64,000 nt of DNA from Sphingomonas sp. 1F27F7B (GTDB taxonomy: Bacteria; Pseudomonadota; Alphaproteobacteria; Sphingomonadales; Sphingomonadaceae). The notes under the pieces were generated by a model. It made no database searches. It worked only from the letters and a program-made list of their open reading frames with translations, and was not told the origin of the DNA. Where the stretch lies: assembly GCF_005503355.1 (NCBI RefSeq), contig NZ_SCMK01000018.1, positions 39,954 through 103,953 of the forward strand, in the 5' to 3' direction. A program made the translations under genes and the position numbers. This document shows positions 1 through 9,181 of this stretch, in pieces (the stretch's first letter is position 1; each line of letters opens with the position of its first letter).

Positions 1-543
1 GTCGTGCGGGGGCCCGACTGTGCCTATGATCCCTTCGCGGCCAAGCAGGTGGACGCCTGTGGCCGGATCCTCGACCAGCTCTCCAAGAAGGGCATCGCCT
101 ACAAGACCGACAAGGCCGAGGCGGTGGTGGTGACGATCGGCGGGGTACCGGTGGCGGATGCCACCCCCGCCGGGCTCGACGCCGCACTCGCCGCGGCCGG
201 CTACAAGCTCGAGCGCATCATGCCCTCGGCGGGCAACATCGCCGTGATCGTGCTGGCGATATTGGGGCTGATGGCGCTGGCCGGCGCCACCTATGGCCCG
301 GTCGCGGCGCTGCTCAGCGAGATGTTCCCGAGCCGGATCCGCTATTCCTCGATGTCGATCCCCTATCATCTGGGCACCGGCTATTTCGGCGGCTTCCTGC
401 CCTTCATCAGCCAGTATATCGTCGCGCGCACGGGCGATCCCTATGCGGGATTGTGGTATACCATTGCCGTGGTGGCGATGGCACTGGTGGTGACGGCGCT
501 GGGGCTCCAGGAGACGGCCGCGCCGCGGCACGGGAGGCACTGA
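1..543 (+). CDS. MFS transporter, C-terminal part (cut by window edge)
   Basis: This is the last roughly 180 residues of a major facilitator superfamily permease; the start lies left of the window, and the frame is open from base 1. The visible part has a soluble or loop stretch of about 70 residues, then two or three hydrophobic helices. Between them is the LLSEMFPSRIRYSSMS segment, which resembles the conserved loop of metabolite:proton symporters of the ProP/sugar-transporter type, where E, P and R recur. The protein ends in a short basic tail (RHGRH). Substrate cannot be told from this fragment. The alanine racemase gene follows about 60 bp downstream on the same strand, so the two may be co-transcribed. 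Confidence 0.8.
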   Translation, partial: VVRGPDCAYDPFAAKQVDACGRILDQLSKKGIAYKTDKAEAVVVTIGGVPVADATPAGLDAALAAAGYKLERIMPSAGNIAVIVLAILGLMALAGATYGPVAALLSEMFPSRIRYSSMSIPYHLGTGYFGGFLPFISQYIVARTGDPYAGLWYTIAVVAMALVVTALGLQETAAPRHGRH

Positions 544-606
544 AGGCATACCCGTCCCTCGCAACAGCCATTGCGGGGACCGGGCGGTCCTCCTAACCGC
601 TGGGGA

Positions 607-1623
607 ATGACTGCTCCCCTGCGCTTGCGGCTCGATGGCGCCGCGCTCGTCTCGAACTGGCGGCACCTGGCGAAGCTCAGCGGCATGGCCGCTTGCGGCG
701 CGGCGATCAAGGCGAACGGCTATGGGCTCGGCGCGCCGGAAGTGGCGCGCCGGCTGGCCGAGGCGGGGTGCCGCGATTTCTTCGTCGCGACCTGGGCCGA
801 AGCGGCGGCGCTGGCCGAGCTCGGCGTTACGGTCTCCGTGCTGCACGGCGTGCGCTCGGAAGATCCGCTCGACGCCCCCCATGTCCGGCCGGTGCTGAGC
901 ACGGCGGAGCAGGTGATGCGCTGGAAGCCGACCGGGCGGCCTTGCGACGTGATGGTCGATACCGGGATGAACCGGCTCGGCGTCTCGGCTGGCGAGATCG
1001 GCGCGGGGCTGCTCGACGGGCTGGCGATCGAGACGCTGATGAGCCATCTCGTCTCGGCCGACGAGGACGTGCCGCTCAACACCCGGCAGCTCGCCGCCTT
1101 CGGTGCGCTCGCGGGCGGGACGCCGGCGAAGCGCATGAGCCTCGCCAATTCCGCCGGCATCGCGCTTGGGGCCGATTATGCCTTCGATCTCACTCGGCCG
1201 GGCATCGCGCTCTATGGCGGCCGGCAGCGGCCCGGGCATGACGCGATCCGCCAGGTCGCGACGCCGGAGGCGCAGATCCTCCAGCGCCGCCGGGTCGGCG
1301 CCGGCGAGAGCGTGGGCTATAATGCGACCTGGATCGCGCTGGCCGATACCGAAGTGGCGATCCTGAACCTCGGCTATGCCGATGGCTATCTGCGCTGCTT
1401 CTCCGGCAAGGGCCTGGCCATGGCCGCGGGTGTCGTGCTGCCGCTGATCGGCCGCGTCTCGATGGACCTGACCGCGATCGACGTGACGGCGCTCCCCGGG
1501 CTCCGCGAAGGCGATTGGGTGACGATGTCCTATGGCTTGCCGGAGACCGCGGCGCTGAGCGGCCTCTCGCAATATGAACTGCTGACCGGGCTGGGTCCGC
1601 GCTACGACCGGATCTGGGGATAA
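607..1623 (+). CDS. alr: Alanine racemase
   Basis: Interconverts L- and D-alanine using pyridoxal phosphate, supplying D-Ala for peptidoglycan in the cytoplasm. The 338-residue product has the PLP lysine motif AAIKANGYGLGA (Lys35 from the chosen start), a mid-protein DTGMNRLG segment, and the C-terminal motifs SVGYNATW (catalytic Tyr region) and GRVSMDLTAIDVT, in the order typical of the fold-type III family. The ATG at 607 is preferred because homology begins just after it; the same frame is open upstream to a TTG at 571. Length is slightly short for the family (about 350-380) but no motif is missing. A strong hairpin follows the stop. Confidence 0.95.
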   Translation: MTAPLRLRLDGAALVSNWRHLAKLSGMAACGAAIKANGYGLGAPEVARRLAEAGCRDFFVATWAEAAALAELGVTVSVLHGVRSEDPLDAPHVRPVLSTAEQVMRWKPTGRPCDVMVDTGMNRLGVSAGEIGAGLLDGLAIETLMSHLVSADEDVPLNTRQLAAFGALAGGTPAKRMSLANSAGIALGADYAFDLTRPGIALYGGRQRPGHDAIRQVATPEAQILQRRRVGAGESVGYNATWIALADTEVAILNLGYADGYLRCFSGKGLAMAAGVVLPLIGRVSMDLTAIDVTALPGLREGDWVTMSYGLPETAALSGLSQYELLTGLGPRYDRIWG

Positions 1624-1626
1624 GAA

Positions 1627-1654
1627 AAGGGCCGCCCCGTTAGGGGCGGCCCTT
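1627..1654. terminator. Bidirectional hairpin terminator between alr and TonB receptor
   Basis: A perfect 12-bp stem (AAGGGCCGCCCC / GGGGCGGCCCTT) with a GTTA loop sits between two convergent genes. Read on the minus strand the stem is followed by a T-rich stretch (TTTTCTTAT), so it should terminate the TonB receptor transcript best. Read on the plus strand the stem itself ends in TT. Confidence 0.8.
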
Positions 1655-1676
1655 CCAGTTCATTCAGGCTGAAGGA

Positions 1677-4600
1677 TCAGAAGCGAATCTGGGCGCCCGC
1701 ATAGAAGAAGCGGCCCATGTTCGGGTAGATCGCGTCACTGCCTGTGCCGGTCGCATCATATGGCGGCAGCTGGTTGGTGAGATTGTCCACACCGAGGTAC
1801 AGACGATAGTCCTTGTTCACGTTCACGCCGAGCCGGATGTTCTGGTAGACAATCGGATTGTAGAAGACGAACGGACGGGCATCCGGATTGAGTGCCGACC
1901 GGCCCTGCGACGGGAAGAAGGTCTCATAGCTCAGGCCCGAGACGATCTGCTTGCCGACATAACGTGCATTGTAGTTCACGTCGAAGCTGCCGAGCTTGAT
2001 GTTCGCCGTGAACTGGCCCTGCCACTTCGGATCGCCCAGCGTGCTGTCGATACGGTCGTAGCGGTTCGGCTCCGTGATGTAGCTGTAGGACAGACGGTCC
2101 ATCACATAGCTGACGATCGCGCGCAGGTTGATCGCGAAATCGTCATTGAACTTGTGGTCATAGGCCACGTCGATGTCGATGCCGCGAGTTGCCAGCTTGG
2201 CGAAATTGTACGGCTGGTTGATGAAGCCGCTGCCGTTGCCGGCCGTGGAGAAGTTGAACGTCGTCGTCTGGATCTGGCGGTTGCTCTGGCCGTTGAAGGT
2301 CAGGTTCTCTACCGCGTTGCTGCTGGAACGACGGAAGACCGCCGCGCAGAAGATGTTGTTGATGCCCGAGGGATCGTCATAGCAGCGATTGATGATCGCC
2401 TGGCCCGTCAGGCCCGAAATGACGTTCTTCACGCGCACATTGTAATAGTCGACCGAGATGCTGAAGCCCGGAGCGAAGCTGGGCGTGTACACGGAGCCGA
2501 GCGTGAAGCTGTAGCCGCTCTCCGGCACCAGGTTCGGATTGCCCGAGTTGATGCCGGCGACGCCAGCCGTCGGCTGGTTGGTCCACGGCGTCGTCACCGT
2601 CACATTGTCGTTGTTGACGTAGGTGATGGTGGTCGGAATGCCGGCCGCGGCGCAGTTCTTCACGCGGTTCGGGTTGGCATTGATGTTGTTGCTCGAGTTG
2701 GTGCCGCCCGGCTGGTCGCACGGATCGGTCAGGCCGTTCTGGAACGTCTGCGCCGCCGTGGCGTAGAGGTTGCTCAGGTTCGGCGCGCGGACGGACTTCG
2801 AGAACGTGCCGCGGAAGCGCAGGTCGCGGATCGGTGCCCAGATCGCGCCGGCGTTCCAAGCCCAGACCGAGCCGGTCGTGCCGCCATAGTCGGAGACGCG
2901 CGCGGCACCTTCGAAGGTCAGCTCGTGGATGAGCGGCAGCTTGGCCAGCAGCGGAATGCGCAACTCGCCATAAGCTTCCTTCACCTTGACCGCCGGCGGA
3001 TCGAAGGTCGCCGCCGGATTGAGGAAGGTCTGGCCCGAAGCCGTGACCGCATCCTGGCCCGAGAAGGCGTCCTCACGGCGATATTCGCCGCCGATCGCGA
3101 AGCCGACCGGACCACCCGGCAGGCTGAACAGGCCGCTCGAATCGCCCGACAGGAAGGCGGTGAAATCGAGCTGCTCGGCCCACTGGTTGCGGGTCGAGGT
3201 GTGCAGGATGTAGTTCAGCGCCCGCTGATCGTAGCGGTTCTCGCCGAACAGGTTGATCGGATAGCAGGCCGCGTCGTCATTGGTCGTGATGGCATCGGCG
3301 TTGACCGAGCAGACGACCTTCTGGCCGGCATCGTTGAGCACGAAGTTCGAACCCGCATAGCCGGTCGGTGCGAGCACCGCATTGGCCGCGCGGTTGAACT
3401 GGGCGACCAGCACGTTGCCACCGGTGCGATAGAAGTTCTCGGTGCGGCCATAATTGGCTGCGATCTCGTAGCGCAGGTTGGCCGTGCTGCTGAGGTCGCC
3501 GCCGACGCCGATCACGCCGCGATAGGTCTTGCGGTTGTGGAACTCGGCGCGGGTGCCGAGGTCGTTGTTGAAGCGGTTGAGCGTGAAGCTGGTCGCGCCC
3601 GGATTCAGGATGGTGGTCAGCGTGTCGCGTGCCTGGGTGGTCAGGAACGGATTGTTGATGCTGAACGTGCCGGACAGCGCGCCGCCGGTGAAGCTCGGCT
3701 GCACCGACTGCTGGTGCACCTTCACCTGCGCATAGGTGAGCTCCGCGAACGGCCGGAACGCGCTCGAGAAATCGCCGTTGATCAGCAGGTTGCCGACGAT
3801 GCGGTCCTGGCTCGGCATGAGCATCGCGCCTTCGACGCCGGACGCGGTCTTGCCGAACAGCACACCGCCGCCGATGATGCGGTTGTCGACCATGCCCGTG
3901 GTGGCCGGCGAATCCTTGATCAGCGTGCCATTGGGCTCGAACAGATAATAATATTGCAGCGGGCTGCCGGTCGGGTTGTTCTGGCCGGTGCAGACTGCGG
4001 CGCGCTGCGCGGCGTTGGCAGTCGTGGCCACCGTCGGGCAGGCGGTCACGACGGTGCCGCCGATCGAGCGGTTGCCGAACACGATGCCGCGCGGGACGAA
4101 GGCAGTGTTGGGGATGCCGTCGAAGTTGCGGTTCGGCGCGGTGGTGATCTGCGAGGTGATGAAGCCCGGCACGCCGCCATAGGCGCCCAGATATTCGCGA
4201 TCGGCGTAGTAGATCTCGTTCGCGTGCGTGTACTCGGCCGACGCGGTGATGTTCAGGCGGCCGTCCATCAGGTTCTTGCCGGCGAGCGCGCTGACCAGAT
4301 AGGTGCCGCGGTCGCCATAGGTGCTGATGCCGCTCTGCGCGCGGAGGCGGACGCCGTCATAGTCGCGGCGCAGGATGAAGTTGGCGACGCCGGCGATGGC
4401 GTCCGAGCCATAGATGGCCGACTGGCCGCCCGTCACCGTCTCGACGCGATCGACGAGGTCGTACGGGATCGTGCTGACGTCGGGGGTGTAGCTGCCCGGC
4501 ACTGCCGAAACGACGCGGCGGCCGTTGATCAGGGTCAACGTGCGCGAGGTGCCGAGGCCGCGAAGGTCGAGCAGGCTGAGGCCGGCAGTGCCGATCGAGC

Positions 4601-4901
4601 CGGTCGAGTTCGCCTGGCTGAAGGTCGAGCGGAACTGCGGCAGCTGGTTCAGGGCGTCGCCGAGCGAAACGTCGCCGCGGGTGCCCAGCAGCTGGGTCGC
4701 GGTGATCGTCTGCACCGGAACGGCGGCGTCGATCGTATTGCGGATGCGAATGCGCGAACCCGTGACGATGATTTCCTCGTCCTGCGGCTTCTGGGTTTCG
4801 TTCGCCGCCGGCACCTGTTGCGAATCCTGCGCAAACGCCGCCGGTGCTGACAATAGCGACCCGGCGAGCGCCGTCGCGCTCAGCAAGTGAGATATTTTCA
4901 T
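1677..4901 (-). CDS. TonB-dependent outer membrane receptor
   Basis: A 1074-residue outer-membrane active transporter for an unknown substrate. It has a signal peptide (MKISHLLSATALAGSLLSAPAAFA, cut before QDSQQ). A plug domain begins with EEIIVTGSRIRI and contains LRGLGTSRTLTLINGRR and GGQSAIYGSDAIAGVANFI. A long beta-barrel ends in the terminal aromatic signature (AGAQIRF). The size and the Asn/Thr/Tyr-rich barrel fit the large receptor class abundant in sphingomonads and Caulobacter. The start at 4901 follows a GAGGGG ribosome site; an in-frame extension to 4994 carries no homology. No TonB/ExbB, regulator or substrate enzyme lies beside it, so the ligand cannot be inferred. Confidence 0.92.
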   Translation of the reverse strand: MKISHLLSATALAGSLLSAPAAFAQDSQQVPAANETQKPQDEEIIVTGSRIRIRNTIDAAVPVQTITATQLLGTRGDVSLGDALNQLPQFRSTFSQANSTGSIGTAGLSLLDLRGLGTSRTLTLINGRRVVSAVPGSYTPDVSTIPYDLVDRVETVTGGQSAIYGSDAIAGVANFILRRDYDGVRLRAQSGISTYGDRGTYLVSALAGKNLMDGRLNITASAEYTHANEIYYADREYLGAYGGVPGFITSQITTAPNRNFDGIPNTAFVPRGIVFGNRSIGGTVVTACPTVATTANAAQRAAVCTGQNNPTGSPLQYYYLFEPNGTLIKDSPATTGMVDNRIIGGGVLFGKTASGVEGAMLMPSQDRIVGNLLINGDFSSAFRPFAELTYAQVKVHQQSVQPSFTGGALSGTFSINNPFLTTQARDTLTTILNPGATSFTLNRFNNDLGTRAEFHNRKTYRGVIGVGGDLSSTANLRYEIAANYGRTENFYRTGGNVLVAQFNRAANAVLAPTGYAGSNFVLNDAGQKVVCSVNADAITTNDDAACYPINLFGENRYDQRALNYILHTSTRNQWAEQLDFTAFLSGDSSGLFSLPGGPVGFAIGGEYRREDAFSGQDAVTASGQTFLNPAATFDPPAVKVKEAYGELRIPLLAKLPLIHELTFEGAARVSDYGGTTGSVWAWNAGAIWAPIRDLRFRGTFSKSVRAPNLSNLYATAAQTFQNGLTDPCDQPGGTNSSNNINANPNRVKNCAAAGIPTTITYVNNDNVTVTTPWTNQPTAGVAGINSGNPNLVPESGYSFTLGSVYTPSFAPGFSISVDYYNVRVKNVISGLTGQAIINRCYDDPSGINNIFCAAVFRRSSSNAVENLTFNGQSNRQIQTTTFNFSTAGNGSGFINQPYNFAKLATRGIDIDVAYDHKFNDDFAINLRAIVSYVMDRLSYSYITEPNRYDRIDSTLGDPKWQGQFTANIKLGSFDVNYNARYVGKQIVSGLSYETFFPSQGRSALNPDARPFVFYNPIVYQNIRLGVNVNKDYRLYLGVDNLTNQLPPYDATGTGSDAIYPNMGRFFYAGAQIRF

Positions 4902-5073
4902 TGGTTCTTTTGCCCCTCGAGCGGAATGCCCGAAGGGGAGAGTGAGCAGGACGTGTTTCAGCGCCGCAAGGGACGGACACATTGCGCTGCGCAATTATGT
5001 CAGAGGTGTTGCAAAAAAGATACGATCGCGTGCGTTAAATTTCACGGCTGTGATAGTTCATGCAATATTCAGA

Positions 5074-5107
5074 ATGTGACTTAGCGCTTCAATACGCTAA
5101 GTCACAT
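5074..5107. terminator. 13-bp perfect inverted repeat downstream of thiolase
   Basis: ATGTGACTTAGCG and its exact reverse complement are separated by an 8-nt loop. It lies after the thiolase stop and before the TonB receptor start on the same strand. It could be a terminator (no clear U-tract) or an operator. The half-site GTGACTTA recurs in a palindrome at 44,710. Confidence 0.45.
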
Positions 5108-5165
5108 CTGCACCGGAAACACTTTGTAACGGAATAGAGTCGCTTGAGAAGCTTTCGGAAGCCGT

Positions 5166-6347
5166 TCAGCGCTCGATGCACATGGCGATTCCCATGCCGC
5201 CGCCGATGCAGAGCGTCGCCAGGCCCTTCTTCGCGTCGCGCTTCGCCATCTCGTAGATGAGGGTGGTGAGCACGCGGGCGCCCGAAGCGCCGATGGGATG
5301 GCCGATCGCGATCGCGCCGCCATTGACGTTGACCTTGCCCGCATCCCAGCCGAGCTCCTTGCCGACCGACAGTGCCTGGGCGGCAAAGGCTTCGTTTGCT
5401 TCGATCAGGTCGAGATCGGCAATCGTCCAGCCGGCCTTTTCGAGCGCCTTGCGCGATGCCGGGACCGGGCCGATGCCCATGATTGACGGATCGACGCCGG
5501 CCGTGGCCCAGCTGCGGATCGTGGCGAGGATCGGCGCGCCGCGCTTCTCGGCTTCGGCGCGCGACATCACCACGAGCGCGGCGGCGCCGTCGTTCAGGCC
5601 CGATGCGTTGGCGGCGGTGACGGTGCCGTCCTTCTTGAAGGCCGGGCGCAGGCCCGCGACGCTCTCCACCGTGGCGCCGGCGCGGATATATTCGTCGTCG
5701 GCGACGATCGTGTCGCCCTTGCGGCCCTTGATCGTGACCGGGGCGATCTCGTCCTTGAAGCGGCCCTCGGCGCGCGCCTTCTCCGCCTTGTTCTGCGACG
5801 CGACGGCGAACTCGTCCTGCTCGGCGCGGGTAACCTGATACTGTTCCGCGAGATTCTCTGCGGTGATGCCCATGTGATAGCCGTTGAACACATCGGTCAG
5901 GCCGTCCTTGATCATCGTGTCGATCAGCGCGACATCGCCCATCTTGGCGCCGGCGCGCAGCGCCTGGGCGTGATTGGCGAGCGACATGCTCTCCTGGCCG
6001 CCGGCGACGACGATGGTCGAATCGCCGGTCTGGATCGCCTGGGCCGCGAGGGCCACGGCGCGCAGGCCCGAGCCGCAGACCTGCTGGACGCTCCACGCGG
6101 GCACTTCCTTGGGCACGCCCGCCGCCATCGAGGCCTGGCGGGCGGGGTTCTGGCCCTGCGCCGCGGTGAGCACCTGGCCGAGGATGACTTCGCTGACTTC
6201 CTCGCCCTTCACGCCGGCCTGCTCCAGCGCCGCCTCGATCGCGACGCGGCCCAGCTCGTGCGCGGGGGTGCTGCCAAAGGCGCCGAGGAAGCTGCCCACG
6301 GGGGTGCGCTTGGCGGCGGTGATGACGACGTCGGTCGGGTTGGCCAT
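5166..6347 (-). CDS. phaA: Acetyl-CoA C-acetyltransferase (beta-ketothiolase)
   Basis: Condenses two acetyl-CoA to acetoacetyl-CoA, the first step of polyhydroxybutyrate synthesis, or runs in reverse during degradation. The 393-residue length is exactly that of biosynthetic thiolases. The nucleophile lies in QQVCGSGLRAV (Cys91), the catalytic His in AIGHPIGASGARV, and the second Cys in TLCIGGGMGIAM near the C-terminus. Thiolases of this type occur in several pathways. The PHA context is inferred from the neighbours: a PhaC-like protein lies upstream on the same strand and phaR beyond it. The symbol is therefore contextual (atoB would also fit). Confidence 0.93.
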   Translation of the reverse strand: MANPTDVVITAAKRTPVGSFLGAFGSTPAHELGRVAIEAALEQAGVKGEEVSEVILGQVLTAAQGQNPARQASMAAGVPKEVPAWSVQQVCGSGLRAVALAAQAIQTGDSTIVVAGGQESMSLANHAQALRAGAKMGDVALIDTMIKDGLTDVFNGYHMGITAENLAEQYQVTRAEQDEFAVASQNKAEKARAEGRFKDEIAPVTIKGRKGDTIVADDEYIRAGATVESVAGLRPAFKKDGTVTAANASGLNDGAAALVVMSRAEAEKRGAPILATIRSWATAGVDPSIMGIGPVPASRKALEKAGWTIADLDLIEANEAFAAQALSVGKELGWDAGKVNVNGGAIAIGHPIGASGARVLTTLIYEMAKRDAKKGLATLCIGGGMGIAMCIER

Positions 6348-6385
6348 GGGAAACGACTCCTGCGGATGGTCTTATGTGTCGCGGG

Positions 6386-7456
6386 CTATCTAGTGTGCAC
6401 TGCGGCAAGAAGCCAGTCGCGCAACGGCTCCCACACCATCGCGCGCGCGCGGCCGCCGACGATCATCCCGACATGGCCGAGGGCGAGGCTCCGGCGCTCG
6501 GCCAGGCCGGCTGCGGTGGCGGCGGGTACGATGCGGTCGGTGATCGAAAGCAGCTCGAGCGCGGGACAGGCCAGGCGCGAGGGGAGGATGCGGGTGCCGT
6601 TCACCCACCAACGGCCGGCGCCCGGCCGGTCGGCGCGGAAGAAGCGCTCGAACATCTCCGCGCCGGCGGCATAAGTGAGCGGTGCGCCGGCGTTGGCCCA
6701 GTCCTCGAGCGCGACGAAGGCGCTGGCCTGGTCGCTGCCGGGCTGCAACCGGGCGAAGCGCTCGAACTTGGCGATCGTGCGCGCCGGATCGAGCTGCCAG
6801 AAGCCGGCCTGCAGTACCTCCATCGGCACCAGCCCGAGCTGGGCGCAGGACGGCTGCGCGGCTTCCCATTGCGCTGCAATGGCTGCGCGCGCGGGATCGC
6901 CATAGCGCCGGAAGCGCCACGGGGCGGCGATGGTGAGGAGCCCGCGCACCGGCCGCAGCATCGCCGCCGCCGTCGCCAGCGTGCCGCCCAGGCAATAGCC
7001 GGCGAGCAGCGGCGGCTCGCCCAGCGCGTCGAGCAGGGGGAGCAGCAGCCCGGCGACGTGATGGTCGATGCCCTGGCCGCGATCCTCCGGCGCGGGTGCG
7101 CCCCAATCGACGAGCAGCGGCCGAAGCCCTTGGGCCGCCAGCCATTCGAGCAGCGAATTGCCCGGCGCCAGATCGAGGATGAAGGGCGGGTTGATCAGCG
7201 ACGGCACGAAGACGACGGGCGGGCCGTTGCCGCCATAGTCGCGCAGCGCGGCGCGCCCGGCGGTGGCGATCGCGGGCCGGGGCGCCCGCTCCGGGGGGCG
7301 TTCCGCGTCCTGATAGGCCTTCAATCCGGCGAGCGCGGCGGCGCGGCGCTCCGGCGATGCTGCGGTCTCGCTGCGCAACAGCGAAAGGAACAGCGGCAGC
7401 GGACGCGGTCCGTGTTGCGCCGCAGAATGAAACGATGATAGATATGTTTCACTCAC
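6386..7456 (-). CDS. Short PhaC-like alpha/beta hydrolase
   Basis: A 356-residue alpha/beta-hydrolase related to poly(3-hydroxyalkanoate) synthases. It has the early PHA-synthase strand VPSLINPPFILDL and the LLVDWG segment. The lipase-like box GYCLGG puts Cys155 as nucleophile, as in PhaC rather than the Ser of lipases. Asp307 (SITDR) and His328 (LGHVG) complete the triad. It lacks the N-terminal domain of about 200 residues of class I PhaC, so in length it resembles class III PhaC, which needs a PhaE partner; no phaE is visible. Initiation appears to be GTG at 7456, only 13 bp from the divergent phaR start and without an obvious ribosome site, so the true start may be internal. It could be a polymerase or an intracellular PHA/acyl-CoA hydrolase. 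Confidence 0.8.
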   Translation of the reverse strand: MSETYLSSFHSAAQHGPRPLPLFLSLLRSETAASPERRAAALAGLKAYQDAERPPERAPRPAIATAGRAALRDYGGNGPPVVFVPSLINPPFILDLAPGNSLLEWLAAQGLRPLLVDWGAPAPEDRGQGIDHHVAGLLLPLLDALGEPPLLAGYCLGGTLATAAAMLRPVRGLLTIAAPWRFRRYGDPARAAIAAQWEAAQPSCAQLGLVPMEVLQAGFWQLDPARTIAKFERFARLQPGSDQASAFVALEDWANAGAPLTYAAGAEMFERFFRADRPGAGRWWVNGTRILPSRLACPALELLSITDRIVPAATAAGLAERRSLALGHVGMIVGGRARAMVWEPLRDWLLAAVHTR

Positions 7457-7469
7457 CTGGGGGCCTTAG

Positions 7470-8039
7470 ATGAAGAAGAGCGCTGCTGGCACCGGTCCGG
7501 TCATCATCAAGAAGTACGCGAACCGGCGACTCTACAACACCGAAACCTCGTCCTACATCACGCTGGACCATCTGGCGGCGATGACGCGCGAGGGGCGCGA
7601 CTTCAAGGTGGTCGATGCCAAGACCGAGGAGGACATCACCCATAATGTCCTCACCCAGATCATCATGGAAGAGGAGCAGCGCGGCCAGACCATGCTGCCG
7701 GTGAACTTCCTGCGCCAGCTGATCGCGCTCTATGGCGATTCGATGCAGGCGATGGTGCCGGGCTATCTGGAAGCGTCGATGGAGAGCTTCCGCCGCAACC
7801 AGCAGCAGTTCAAGTCGGCGGTCGAAGGCGCCTTCGCCAACTCGCCCTTCGCCGAGATGGCCAAGCGCAACATGGAAATTTTTGAAGCGGCGACTCAGGC
7901 GTTCAAGCCCGGGGCGAATCCGGGCGCGCCGGCGGCGCCCGCTGCGCCGGCGCCCGCGGCGAGTGGCGAAGACGATGTCGCGGCGCTCAAGGCCGAGCTC
8001 GCCCGGCTCCAGGACAAAATCGAAAAGCTGGCCAAATAG
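7470..8039 (+). CDS. phaR: Polyhydroxyalkanoate synthesis regulator PhaR
   Basis: A DNA- and PHB-granule-binding repressor that controls phasin and PHA genes. The N-terminal PHB/PHA accumulation regulator domain is unmistakable: IIKKYANRRLYNTETSSYIT, then LDHLAAMTREGRDFKVVDAKTEEDIT (residues about 12-60). A helical PHB-binding region and an Ala/Pro-rich linker follow. The C-terminus is a short coiled coil (DVAALKAELARLQDKIEKLAK) suited to oligomerisation. The 189-residue length is normal. It is divergent from the PhaC-like gene with almost no spacer, so PhaR may act on both through one shared operator. Confidence 0.94.
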   Translation: MKKSAAGTGPVIIKKYANRRLYNTETSSYITLDHLAAMTREGRDFKVVDAKTEEDITHNVLTQIIMEEEQRGQTMLPVNFLRQLIALYGDSMQAMVPGYLEASMESFRRNQQQFKSAVEGAFANSPFAEMAKRNMEIFEAATQAFKPGANPGAPAAPAAPAPAASGEDDVAALKAELARLQDKIEKLAK

Positions 8040-8047
8040 CGTCTCCC

Positions 8048-8072
8048 CCTTCCTCCCAGGGAGGGGAGGAAG
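8048..8072. terminator. Imperfect hairpin between phaR and chemoreceptor-like gene
   Basis: CTTCCTCCC and GGGAGGGGAGGAAG form a C/G-rich hairpin between two convergent stop codons. It lacks a long T-run, so termination is only suggested by position. Confidence 0.4.
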
Positions 8073-8076
8073 ATAG

Positions 8077-9132
8077 TCACCCCCGCGCGCGCAGTCCGCC
8101 CAGCGCCGCGCGGATTTCCTCCAGCGTCGGCATCTTCTGTTCGATCACGCAGCGCAGGCCCAGCCCGCCGAATCCGTGATAATCCGTGGCGCTGGCGAAG
8201 GCGATCGTGTTGTCGCCGCGCACTTCGGCGCCGCGCACCGCATTGGGCGGCAGCGCGACATGCTCGCCGTGCCGCTTGCCCGCGGAGGTGGCGACGATGC
8301 GATCCTGTTCGTCGACGATCGAGATGCTGGTCCGGCCCCAGTCGCGCTCGCCGAACAGCGATCGGTCGGAGATGATCGCGGGGATGTGCCCTTCCCAGTC
8401 GAACTCGAGATAAAAGGCGCCGAGCGGCCGCCCGTCGCGGCCCCGCGGGCGCACGCCGGTGACGAAGATGAGCACCGCGCGATGATCCGAATAGGGGTTT
8501 AGCCACACTTCGTCGGTGAACCATTCGTCGCGCCGGTGGCTGCGGATCGCGTTCAGATATTGTGGCGCGCTCGACAGGTCGACACTGCGCACCCGCGCAT
8601 GCGGGTCGGACGAAGCGATCACCTTGCCCGCGTCATTGGCGAGGAAGGCGTTGAGGTAATAGGGCGATATCTCGGTGAGCAGCGCCAGCCGGGCATCCGC
8701 CGCGGCGATCGTCTCCGGGTTCGGATCCTCGAGCGCGGCGATCACTTCGGCATCGCATGCCATCACGCGCAGATCGATGCTGCGGCCATAGAGATGGCGG
8801 GAGACGTTCTGGATCAGCGCCTGGGCGAGCTCGACGAGGCGGGTGCCCTCGATCTCGCTCACCATCTCGTCGGCGATGCCCGCGCCCATGGCCAGGCGCT
8901 CGCGCACTTCGGAGCGGAATTCGATCGAGGCGCCGCGCGCCTGCTGCGCCAGCGCCTTCACTTCCTGCGCCACCACCGAGAAGCCGCGCCCGGCCTCGCC
9001 CGAGCGGGCGGCTTCGATCGCGGCGTTCAGCGCGAGCAGATTGGTACGCGCGGCGATTTCCTCGCTGGTCGCGGCATAGCTGTCTACTTCCTCGCGGAGG
9101 ACCGACAGAAGGGTTCGAATTCGGCGTGGCAC
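8077..9132 (-). CDS. Soluble methyl-accepting chemotaxis-type protein with C-terminal sensor domain
   Basis: The N-terminus holds the highly conserved chemoreceptor hairpin tip (TNLLALNAAIEAARSGEAGRGF, continuing VVAQEVKALA; residues about 29-60) that contacts CheA/CheW. It is followed, not preceded, by a Cache/PAS-like sensory module (YYLNAFLANDAGKVIASSDP through VDEQDRIVATSAGKRHGEH, residues about 155-300). No transmembrane segment or signal peptide is present, so this is a cytoplasmic receptor-like protein of 351 residues with the usual domain order reversed. The start is a GTG at 9132 because a stop lies two codons upstream; the ribosome site is weak. No che genes are in the window. Confidence 0.75.
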   Translation of the reverse strand: MPRRIRTLLSVLREEVDSYAATSEEIAARTNLLALNAAIEAARSGEAGRGFSVVAQEVKALAQQARGASIEFRSEVRERLAMGAGIADEMVSEIEGTRLVELAQALIQNVSRHLYGRSIDLRVMACDAEVIAALEDPNPETIAAADARLALLTEISPYYLNAFLANDAGKVIASSDPHARVRSVDLSSAPQYLNAIRSHRRDEWFTDEVWLNPYSDHRAVLIFVTGVRPRGRDGRPLGAFYLEFDWEGHIPAIISDRSLFGERDWGRTSISIVDEQDRIVATSAGKRHGEHVALPPNAVRGAEVRGDNTIAFASATDYHGFGGLGLRCVIEQKMPTLEEIRAALGGLRARG

Positions 9133-9181
9133 ATGTCAGTCATAAGACGCGACGGTTAATGCCCCGTTTAGCACGAAAAGC

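Noticed and set aside
2154..4850. Long open frame (898 codons) on the plus strand opposite the TonB receptor
   Set aside because: Its product is a low-complexity Ala/Arg/Val/Asp sequence without motifs, as expected for the opposite frame of GC-rich coding DNA; the receptor is unmistakable.
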